From NCBI RefSeq assembly GCF_020382885.2, contig NC_058515.1, forward strand, positions 5,315,223 through 5,379,222: a stretch of DNA of 64,000 bases, in the 5' to 3' direction. Below the pieces are notes generated by a model that was not told the DNA's origin, did not search any database, and saw only the letters and a program-made list of their open reading frames with translations. The translations under genes and the position numbers were made by a program. Of this stretch, positions 17,573 to 29,500 are shown piece by piece (the first letter of the stretch is position 1; every line of letters starts with the position of its first letter). The DNA is from Scatophagus argus. Lineage: Eukaryota; Chordata; Actinopteri; Scatophagidae.

Positions 17573-20500
17573 CGAGAGTTAAATCTTTGCTTGAGTCACT
17601 GCTGTACTAGAATTATCCATGTGATGGTGCTACATACATATGTTTGCACGGTTACGTTCAATTCTGATTTTAATGTGCGTGTAACCTAATAAGGAAATGT
17701 GTTGATTCTGCCTTTCTGTTCCTCCATATATAGACAGAATGAACATGAATACCAGGTCCAACATGAAAGGTGACCCTTTTGTTAATTCCTGTTAACATTA
17801 TTTGATTAAAAGTCTGCTAAAAGTCTCATGTAGGATTAATATCAAAACGTGATGTACTGCTAAGGAGGAGATGAAATGTAAGTCACCAGCTTTGTCTCTT
17901 GTGTTCATAATTATTTCACTTTGACAAAGGCTGCCTGTGTTCAGCCAGTAATCATGTGATGCTGGTGAGTAGGGCTGGGTAGGGGATGTGCTGACAAAAA
18001 CTCTGCCTGTCTCCTCTCCAGTGAGATTGAGTTACACTGAAGTATGTTAATATGTGGCACTTACAATAACAACTTCAGGATTAAGGTGGTTTTGGTATTT
18101 TCTGAACAGTTTCAGTCCTGATTCCATCGTCCAGTCTCTAGGTGGTACTGCTGCAAAGTACTGATGTGGTAGGTGGATGAACACTAGACCACTGTCTCAC
18201 CTCCGCCTCGCATCCATAGTAAACAATACACTCTGTGAAGCTGAAGCTACATGCAGACGGCACAGGGGGCACACGCTGGCCCAGATAAACCTCAGTGAGG
18301 CCAGAAGAACTGATCTTTTCTCTGCTGGCTTTCGGCAGCATCTGCGCCGTGTTGTTCAACACACGTGAGGGAGACTAATAGTAAAGTCACATCTGAAGGC
18401 ATAGGGCTGCAAAAGCAACTTCATTCAGGAGCATAATGTTTGGCATTAGCTTGAATTATTTAAAACCATTTATTGGCTTTGTTTTGTCTCTGGTTGAAGC
18501 ACCTCTGACAAGAGCCAGTGGGTGGTCTGTTATGTGGGTTTCAATCCACCTGTTTATACTTGCATTTTCAATTTGCACAAGCAAAAGTGCAGTAGAAACA
18601 GACTAAGCAAATACATTATAAGGCACAAGAAGGTAGTCAACAAAAACTTCCATTATGTTTAACACATTATTTCATTTATATGAGGGTTGACTGGCAATCT
18701 TGTCACAATATCATCCTGTTGCACCCTCTTCTTTCTCCTGCAAGAATTAGCACCAATTAGCAACAATTCGTTTACCTTATTGAACCAAATTCCGACTATT
18801 TGCAGTAACGAAAGGAAAAAATAAGTAAAAAGTATAAAAATGAAATCAGCTATGATATCTTATCATATCTTCTTATTATATCTTATTCTAGGATGATAAA
18901 GTCAGCAAGGTCACATTCCTTTTACCGAGAAGACACTCAGATATCCTTTGAGTAAATAAGCCTTCACCTCCTTCACCCTCACTGTGAGAGAAGTCAAAAA
19001 GACAGTCCAAAGATGCGAGCTGAGCTGAACTGTCAGAGAGCTTGAAGCTTTTTGTTCGCTTCAGAGTTGTCACTACCTTTTGCTACATACTTTCTCATTT
19101 TGCCACAGGAAGTGGGTTTCTTTTGTATTAAATTAACTAACACATTTTAAATGTTAGGTGAGTAACGCAACATTTTTATGTATGTACAGTTAGCTTCCAG
19201 CAGGGAAGCTGGGTAGACATAATTTAAGATAAAGTACAACACTGTCCAGTTCAACACTCACTGCTCTGATACAGTGTCAACAAAAACTGAACATTATAGT
19301 TCACAAAAATGGAATGTATTGCAATGCTGCTGCATTGAATTTCCCTCAGGATCAATAAAGTATCCATCCACCTATCTATCTATCTATCTATCTATCTATC
19401 ATCTTGCTGCTGTATTGCATTATCTAGTAAACTGGCAGCCATATATAGTTGAAATCATTCATGTAGTTAATAAACATCGTTTATGAATTGTACTTGTACT
19501 TGTATATTTGCACGCATGTCCGCTTCATGTTGCACCCCAAGACAGAAGGTACAACACTGCAGCTGTGTGTCTAAGCAAAGGCCATCAGTCTGCAGCCCCA
19601 CCCAGAGCAGCTGCCACTGCTCAGCTGTGGAAAAGGAACGAGCTTTAAGTCTGAAACAGACTATTCCACTGACAGACTACTTATGTTTGTGTGAGCATGA
19701 GCACTAAAGAAGAAATTGTGCATTTCTCCCGTCGTGAGTAAGAGTAATATCATTAAAAATTACTGAACAGTGTCTGTCTGTGTAGGAGAGGGCCTGCCAG
19801 TATTTGCTGTAGCAGCTATATATTATTTACACACAAGCACTGAGCTGAATGTGCTCCTGGGTGAAAGTGAAGGCATTATCATTTCAGCCTGATTGCAATG
19901 GCATATCACAACATTTTTGGTTAATTGTCACATTTTGGTTGGAAGAAGCCCTCAAAAAGCCCTTTAAACCTCACAGTGGCGCATCGCGGTCGAACTGAAA
20001 AAGCATTCCTTTTAGTGCCAAAAGATAAATTAATAAAATGACAGGAGTATAAAGTTGTAATTCATGTTTTTAGCCATGGCTGCAGCTGCTTCTTCCCTGT
20101 ATTAGTAGGGAAGGATTTTCCAGAGAACTCATCTGCAGTATCAGTAAATTTTGGAAGCTCATCTGTTGATAAACGACCCTAGGGGCGTGCGGTGATTGAT
20201 TTCCTCATTACCAGGCATAGTGGGCTGCAGTTTAGCAAATCTTGTCCTGAAGCAGACTGACCACACCCCAGTGCTGCCTCCTCACTCTGTGTCTGCTGGC
20301 CCACTCTATCACCCACACACCCCCTCCTGCCACACTGTTTGTTTTTCTTCCCCTTTCACAGCTACCCTCTTTGTCTTCAAACGCTCCTGCTCTCTTTGCA
20401 CTAATCTTGTCTCTTCCTCATTCTGCACTTCATTATTTTCCTCTCCATCTTCCTGTTCATCGTCACCATTTCCCCTTTGCTTTTCATTCCCTCATTTCCT

Positions 20501-23500
20501 TTCTTGCTTCCTTCATCACACCCTCTCACTCTGCTCCCTGCATTCTCTCCCCACAGAAGGGTGTCATTAAAGACTAATGGCATAGTGGGAGGGGGTCCCA
20601 AGAGGATCCTAAAAATTTTTTATTGTTTTTTTACTATGTGTATGTGTACTTGCGTGTGTGTGTGTGTGTGAGTCACTCCTGATGTGATGCTGTCTATGCA
20701 AATAGAATGAGTCACATAGCTTTTATCATATCAAACCCACTAGCTCCTCTCCTTGTTTCCAATTCCTGCCTGCATCAAACCTCAGTGACTATGTGAAAAC
20801 TAAATGGAGGATAGTGCAATAGGTTGGAATGAACAGCTGAAATGAACTGTGCAAAATGACTTGTTTTCCAGTGTTAGTGGATAATGGCTAACTTTCTATA
20901 TGGGTCTCTGCTCTTCCTGCAGTATGAATCCATCATTCTGTCCTTTAATGCCTTCCAGGGTAAAACTGTTTGTGGTTGCAGCTAAATGGATTGCTCTGTG
21001 TGTGGGCTTATTCGTTAGCACCATCCAGATTTCAGCAACATGAGCTGTAGAGGGGACAGTTTGTGGCTGTCCTGCACTGTGTGAAAAACTACTTTGTGTG
21101 TGTTGTTAGTATCTATTTCTACCAGCACTTCTTGAGCAAAGAGCCTCATCTCAGATGTCGTACAGGCCCATTTCGACAATCCTCATTCTTTGTGAACGGT
21201 GCTAATGTTTCTAATCATGTGTGCTAAGAATGTTATGCTTGTTCTGTTTCTTGAGATCAATTAATGTCTTTCATCTTTAAATTAGTTAAATCCTGTAAGA
21301 AGTCAATAGTAATGACAAGTAATGACAAGACTACACAGAGCTTGTGTTGTTTATGTTTACCTTGGTCACCATCATTTGCGAATTAGCACATACTACAATG
21401 TACAGCTGAGCAGCAAATGCCATTAATGCCACCGAACTCCTCCTGATTCTTATTGGTTTATATGTCAAGTTTTTGGCCATTTCATATCCTCTGGATACAC
21501 GGTACAGTTGCTCACTCTCAGGTGTACTATACAGGTGAAAACAGTCTGTTCAGACTCTAGATGTTATAGTGTTGTGTTGTTCAATGACATAGGTTATAAT
21601 TACCTATTGTCCACGTAAAAATACTTTCTTTCCAAATGTAAGGGCAGACTGACAGCTTCCTCCTGTCTGTAGCTGCATCTACACCATGTCACAACATAGA
21701 TAGCAGATGTGGGATTCTGACTTGAATATCTTGCATGTGTGGTTTCACATCCTCAGTACAAAGCTACTTAAAGGACTTAAAGTTAAGCACTGAACCCCAG
21801 GTGACTTTTCCAACTGCCTCACATTTTCTTCCCTCCTGTATTTGATTCCACTTTAAAGAATTTCTACAATTATTCTCCTGTAGCGTGGGTGGAGCAGGAG
21901 GTAGAGTTTCTGGCCTACATACAGCCCGTGATCTCCTCCTCTGGAAACCCCTTATGGGAATAGTTTATGCCACAGTGGGTTGAGTGACAGCTCTAAATAT
22001 GGCCTCACACTCTGTCTGTCCCAGGCGAGCTTCATGTCTCTTTCTTCTCTGAATTTGACCCACGTTGTTGTATCATTCTCACATACAAAGTAGACTTTAA
22101 GAGGTGATGATGAAGAGGATTACTCATATACAGTGAATTCCTCTGCTTGTCACCATCCACACACCTAAACAACAACATCTGCTGTCTGCCTGCCTTTGGT
22201 CCCTCACCTCAACTTTTTCCTTGGAAAAAATGATTAAACTAATTGCATTGAGTATGATGATGCCAGTAAATTTGAGGACAATATGGTTGTAATGACAGCA
22301 ATAACTATTGGATGACTATGCTGACAAATATGACAGTGGTGATAAGGCAAGGTCCCCTTTTCAATTATTTCTGAAATGGGTCTTCACTTTCAAATAGAAG
22401 TAAACAAAAGCATGTTTCTCTGCTCTATAGCAGATGACAGTGGATTTCTGTGACTGAAAAGGTTATCAGATGCCAGCCAGCTATTGTCAGCTAATGTTAA
22501 CATGCTGAGTTGTGTGAAAACTGTCTCCAGCTGACTTTTTAAGATGAAGTTGGACTCAAATGGAGTAGTAAAGTAAAAAAGCAAGACATAGTAGCAGGAC
22601 ATCTTCAGTTTTAAGTGATCATTAAAGTCTACCTGTAATGGCAGTTACAGGTAGGCAGACAGGTAACAGAAACACAAAAACATAGCACAAGCAACATGGA
22701 CAAACTGAAAAGGAGCAAAGAATTTGGGCTGAAATATGAATGAGCTAGTGATTAGGGTAATGAGATCCAGGTGTGGAGAAGGGCAAGAAGACTCAGGTGA
22801 GGAAATGAGATGATTGTAAGTGGGAGGGGCAAGATCAGGAATGGAAGAAGGAAAGTCTGGGGACATCTGGTGGGCAGGGTAAAGAATAATACTCAAGGGG
22901 GCTGGGAAAGTGGATGTGTGAATGAAGAGAGGGATGGAGAGGAAGACACTGTAAGAGGGTTCCAACCAAAAGCAAAGCAAAATCATAAAGCAGCAAGATT
23001 ACTTACAAAGTCAAAGAAAAGACAGGCTGGACAATGCAATGATGAAATCTGCACAAGCTAAAAATATTCAGCCTCAGTGCAGCAGTGAACTGTAGAGGTT
23101 AGCCACAATTTCAGGTGTTCATATACTGTAATGTCATGAAATGAATGCACCATTACAGAGAAGTAGGGGAAAAGAGATTTGATGATTGCTGAGTTCAGTG
23201 AGAGGCTGAACTGAATTCAAAAACATGTATCCTTGACTTTATGGGGTGAATAAACACTAGTAAACGATTTTGCGGTCAACTCTTGCAAGTAACATCAGGC
23301 AAAAACTCCCTTCTCTTTCTGTGTGAGCACACCATAAAATGACTTTAGACAGCAGCACTGTTTGAGCACTGTACACTAGAACTAGTTGGTCCCAGTAATA
23401 TTTCACAGTATTAAGAATAAAAAGTTAATATTTTTTTGTATTAACATAACCTGGGGATGGATTGAAAGCTTAGCAAACTATACAAAAACGTAATTGGACA

Positions 23501-26500
23501 AGCGATACAATGGCTAGATATAATCTTTGCATTTTGAAACAGCAATTTGCATTTTTTAAAAGCGTAAAGGATTTGAGATTTGAGGATCACCCCTGAATTT
23601 TGCAAATGTAACATGGTTGTGATATTCTTGTTCCTTGGCTGCTATGTCATGGCTCTTCCAGTCCTAAACCACATAATAAGTTACCCAGTGACATATCGTT
23701 TAGTGAACTGTTAATTATCAATGACAAAGGTGATGATAATGACAATACACATACCTCCCACCTTGTCCTTCCTCAAACCAAACAGAAGAAACCAGAGTAT
23801 CTTTGCACTTAGCATTGTGAAGGATAATGAATGCAGACCAGTACTGGAGAGAATGTTATGAGTGAAAAGAATGATGAATTCTGGTTGCTGATAAGAAGAA
23901 AGGATTAAAAGAAAAAGACAGAGCTAGAAAGGAGAGAAGGGGTGCTCATGAAAGGGAGGTAAGACAAAAGATGTGAGATAGAGCCAAGGACATGATTTGC
24001 TGTCTGAAGTGAGAGAATGGTGTCAGTTCAATACATCGTTCTCTTTTGTTGTTTCTCTTCCTGGCACTACTTTTTGTCTTGCACTCGTTGTATAGTTCGT
24101 CTCCCCCACATCCCTTTTCTCTCCTCTTCATCTCCATCTGACACTTTCTTCTTTGTCTCCTGACACTGATCCTTCTTTTCCCTTCCAGCTCTCTGTCAGG
24201 CAGGATTAAGTTTTGAATTCGACCTTGTAGCACTTATTCACACCCTTAACTCTCTCACTATGTGCCGCAGCATCATTTGATTCTGTGTGTGGGTGTGTGT
24301 GAGTGCATTTACATTTATACAGGGCAGCCGGTTCACCAAGCACCATGGTAAAAGATTAATCTAAGAATACCGAAAGTCCAAATTCTGCTCATGATAACAA
24401 TAACAGCAACAGAAGTGACGACAACAAACATTCTAATTACATTCCTCCAAAGTTTCAAAGTGCTTAACAGCAAAAAAGTAACACTAAAAACAGTATAATT
24501 AGCAAGTGAAAGATAAAAGCAAGTAACAAGGACATTGTGTTATTAGAACGCAAATAAACACAAAGGTACAAGAAAAGGATAAAAAGCATGAAATTCCATT
24601 TAAGCATCAGAATTTTAAAGAACAGATTTAAAATGAGATCTGGACTATGTTGAGGCAAGAAAGCCTCGTTAAAACGGCCCTCGAAAGACACCTCCCCATG
24701 GATCTGAAGCTGCACAGTGCACCACAGATACCTAACATGTAGTCATGAGCTATTCCTTAAAGGTGAAGGCTGGTATTGTTCCATATTTTTGTATTTGCCA
24801 ACAAACATGGATTAAGTTTATCTTCATTTCCCCACTACAGTGACCATGATTTTCAGCTGGGCACTGTAGTTTCTTCTTTGTGTTGCCAGGCTTTGTAACA
24901 CAAGTTACAGTGTAAGAATAAGCATTTGGGGTGCAGGGTAGGAAAGATAGAGACACTATTCTCCTTACTACAAGACAGTGTGCTATCAAGTTAAAGTTGT
25001 TATATTGCTGCAAAATAGATACATAATGTTGCTATTAATGCCCTGCTCCAGCCACAGTCTCATCACAGTCACATCTCATTGATTATTTTTTTTTCACCCT
25101 GCAGTGTGTGGATGTGTTTATGTGTGTACTGTTAGCATGTGTCCGCAGCTTTGTGCAATGTTGTGTGTGGGAGCCCACTCTCTTTTATATTATGACTCAT
25201 AGCTACACACACACACAAACACAGGCACACACACACACACACATAAAACACCAAGTATTTTAGGACAGTGTATTGTGCTGATAGCAGCAGACGGAAGCAG
25301 GGGGCTGAAGTCTTTCGAACTTCCAGCATTTGTCATCCTCTCTCGCCTTGAATAGAGTCACAGTGAAGCAAACGTGGAAGGCACACACAGCCACAGGCCT
25401 GTATGTTTATAAGCCAGTGGTTATCAATGCCCCAGCTAATTGCTTGGTGTCTTGTAAAGCAGCTGCCCACAGGCTGCTGCTGCTTGTCTTACTGTTCAAT
25501 ATTCATGGGAGCTGCTGACATTCTGTCTTATGGCCAGAGGGATGCATAAAATGTACCCGACTTTAACCTCGTTAAAATGTACTGTTGGCTAATTCAACAT
25601 TTGCCATGCAGAGAGCTAAGCCCGCCACCTTTTTGATGTCCTGACTGATGGTTTAATAATTGGAAGATAGATACTGTTGCCTGAGACAAAGGTTAATGAT
25701 GCTGCATTATGCTATTGGCACAGTTATGGTGACGTATGTTGGTGAAGTGCGTTAGCAAATATGTACTGAGCAATCAAATAAAGCAAGTATGGTAAAGCTT
25801 CTATACTTACACTTATTATGCATAGTGTATGTGCCTGCACGGGGTCCCTCAAGGTGCTCTGGTTTTATTCCACAGTCCAAAGACAGGGAGGTTTGGTTAT
25901 GTGAATGTAAGTGTCAGCACTGTGATTGACTGTGTGCTTTCAAACTCCACTTTCACAGTTTGTGTTACAAACAAATTTGTTATGAATGTGGTCTCTGATC
26001 CTGAGCTGAGATCGCCCAGACAATATTATTAGAGAATATTTTCTCAGACTCAACAGAGCTCCTCCAGAACCACTGAGGACAGTATGCAATGTGTCCTCAA
26101 CTGTGTTCTCAGACTGAGTAGTACTCCTTATGACTAGTAAAATGAAGTTTATGAGGGAATTTGTGCAGTTTTCCTGGAAATAATGATACCTAAGACTGTA
26201 CGTTGTGTGTGAGATGGCCCTGAAGATGCATGACAGAGACTTTAATCTATAAACGTCAATCACGTGAGGTCAAAATCAGCGTTTGTGTGGAAGACCAAAC
26301 TGAGGCTTTTCTGCTTCATCATGTACAGTTTGACCTACAAAATAACGCATTATTAACTCCCTATTCACTTACTCTCCCACTACTCCCAGATGGACATACA
26401 AACACACGGATGGAGACTCACCGGCCAAAGCTCCAACTGCTGATCCCAGCAGAGCATGGAGGGCCAGCAGGGGGGAGTAGAGCAGAACAGCTCCCAGGAT

Positions 26501-29500
26501 GAGGAGGGAAGGCCCGAAAGCTTCACAGGCATAGATCTGGCCCACACCGAGAACGATGCCACGCATTACCTGGACAAGAGCGGGAAGTTAGAGGAGGATT
26601 TTTTACATTATGCTACATATTGCAAGTAATTATACAGTTTTATGTTCAAGTATGAAACTCCAAGAGCAGAAACACACTCACAAAAACACATAATGACAAC
26701 ATGTCTGGAATCTATTCAGTTGCTCTCTTCCCTGTCAAAATCAGCCATTCATGCCTTTGCACACGCTCATGCACAGTCCCACATGCAAGCACACACACAC
26801 ACACACACTGCTTTCGCAACAGTCAGGGAGAAGTGAAGAGTTTCCATGGCGACGTGATGAGTGCACCTGTCTGTCGATGATATTTTACGTGTCATAAATG
26901 GTCTTCATGGTAATGGTACTTTTATTGCTGGCGCACAACTCAATACTGTATTTGCACATGTTCTATGTGTGCACACATGTCTGCATGCGCATGTGTGTTT
27001 GTGTGCAGAAAGATTAAATGCTGCTGTGATGGTGCAGCCAGAGCGCCATTCACAGCAGAGTGAAAGCTGGAGATATTAAATATAAATAGGACCAACGTCA
27101 TCACCATCACTGGAGAGAACCAGAGGAAAGACGAGTGGAGGGGAGATGCAAGAAGGGAATGGAGACTGGTGGAAGGAAAGAAAGGAGAGAAACAGAATAT
27201 CAAAAGGAGGAGTGAATGAAAGGAGGAGTGAATGAAAAAAAGATAAAAAGGACTGAAAAAAGACAGGGGTAATAGAAAAAGTGATGGAGACAGGCATGTA
27301 AAGTGGAAGGAGTAGGATGGAGATTTGCAGAGCAGAAAAATGGATAGAGACTCGGGAGAAGAGAAGCAGCGAGATGAAAAGGAGGATTTAGAGGTTTCAG
27401 ATCTCCCATGTAACAAACTAAAGGGAATTTATGAAATGAAACGGACGGCACTTATAAAACGAGAGACAGCCAGATGGAGGGAAACAGGAAGGAGAGGATA
27501 TGAGTGGAATATTAAAAATAAGGATAACATGGAAAGCAATTAAGGGAGAGAAACAATCTGAGTCTGAAACTTGTGTAAAATACTGATGTGCTGTGAGGAA
27601 CATACTGTGCCAGAGGGTATGATGCTTGTTAATGGAATCATTGTGTAAATCTTGGCTATATTCAGGACACCGAACAACGCTGAGAGGGTTTAGGCGGCAG
27701 CGCAGCTAATCTAGTTTTCACAGTCAGTTTGCAGAGCACCATGTGCAGAGGTATACAACATCTTTCTCCACTCCTGGGCTCCTACTGTGCTTCCAAAACA
27801 CACATTGCATTGTGGCAAATGCATCCAACATCTGTATTCAGCATTCTCTTTCAAAATGGCTTTTGGTATTTTCTAAAATTCTTTTTATTTTTTCTTTCCA
27901 TCCATCCTTTTCTCTAATGCTATATTTGTATCTTGCTAAGAGTTGTGTTTCATCTCTGCAAAATAATGAAGATGCTCATGGAAAAATGAAATTACAGCTT
28001 GTCCACCTGCTGAGCACATCCTTTCTCGATAGAACAGAAAATAAGATGAAGTAGATGCAATTAAGGACACTGATGAGTGAACATGACATTGATATATGTA
28101 TATGGGAAGTTAACATGGTGAAAAAAATCTGGTTTGCATGTCTGGCAGAAACAGTGCAACATTCATTTGGAGTCTGGTGACAAGACAAATATTCACTTGC
28201 TTTGTCTGTCTGTTTGTTGTATGTATGTGTATGCCATGCAGCTGGTCCACAGTGGGCTCATCAGATCATTTCTTCTAGGTGGGATTGATGAGAGCAGTGA
28301 GAGAGGACCAAATAACAGAGCTGAAATCTAAACACTTAGCTGAATGATGCCAAATCTCTCTGTGGAGATGCACAGTTGGTGCAGTCCTTAATTCTCTGTG
28401 AGTAAAGGGTTCACAATATGCAAATTCATTTGACCCATTGTCCCTGGAAGATAAACTCTATAATCAGAGTATTTACTGTTTCTTTAATGTTTATTGTATC
28501 TCCATGTGAGTTTTTACTGTCCATACAATCAGCACATGCTGTAAGTCATTTACACAAGTGCTAACAAGTAATCTTTATGTACATTCATTACATTTCGAAG
28601 AAAATTGAGCTTGTCTGATTCGGATCACATAATCTGTTCTGCCTGTTTCCAAACAAAAGCACGGAGATTAAAATCGAGTTGCTCTTCAGGCACTGAAACA
28701 CCAGCTGGCACACTGAGATCAAAAGCCAACTGCAAGCAGCTGAGAGTCTACATGCTTCTGCCAAAGTTTTGTAAAAAAAAAAAAAAGAAAAAAGAAAAAA
28801 AGCTCAAAGGCAATTGCATTTCATTTAAATTCAGGGGTTGAAGCAAACTCTCCATTTTCTTTACAAGGTGTACTTTGTAACAGCTTGCATTCTAATCAAG
28901 TGGAATTTTAGTAGCATATAAATTTAGACCTCAAGGTTTTATTGCTGTTGTTTGTCTTCTTGTTCCTGGCTATACAAAAGTAACAGCAGTTATAAAATGC
29001 CCCTCAACATATCCTTCCTGTTTTGCACAATCTCAGTCCGGAATCACTGTGCAAAATAGATTTAACACTTTATCTCACATGTGGCAGCTTACAACAGTCA
29101 CTGTGAGTTTCAATCACCAAGAATTGCTAATTAAAACAGTTTTTGGCCGATTATAATTTCTGAACAGGAGCTCCATCGGCGACTGTTGCTAAGTAACTGG
29201 TGAGTCATAGCTGGCTGATCTTATACATATTACGCTCCTCTCAGTTGCTTCACTCTTGAGACAGGGCTGCAACATGGCAACATTTTTCTGTCTTTTTAAA
29301 GTCTTCATCCTATATCCTGTCACTTCTAATAGTGCCCTCTGAGATTACTAATGATCTGCACCTGTTTTCTGCACCCATCCCTTTTCAAACATTCCTGCAA
29401 ATATTACTCTGACAGATGCCCTCATGATGAAATGCTGATGAAGAAAAAATGCAATCTGATCTGAAGTCCCAGAAAAATAAAAGAGAATAAGAGATAAAAG

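Larger units (their letters stand above)
17504..26421. other. Large intron 5 of the urea transporter
   Basis: 8.9 kb without a supportable exon. Contains the CA repeat 17521-17569, a retroposon tail with CTAT repeat (19335-19402), a pyrimidine-rich tract (20270-20560), and a degenerate repeat relic (25843-25910). Open frames here are low complexity or show no family likeness. Confidence 0.55.

Noticed and set aside
18138..18368. Overlapping open frames on both strands, fairly GC-rich
   Set aside because: Looked coding at first, but neither strand resembles a SLC14 segment or any family I know, and no splice sites match the flanking exon phases.
20196..20570. 124-residue plus-strand open frame
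   Set aside because: Pyrimidine-rich low-complexity DNA inside the urea transporter intron; no recognisable domain.
26940..27416. 158-residue minus-strand open frame
   Set aside because: Ser/Phe/Pro/Leu composition is simply the translation of a purine-rich tract.
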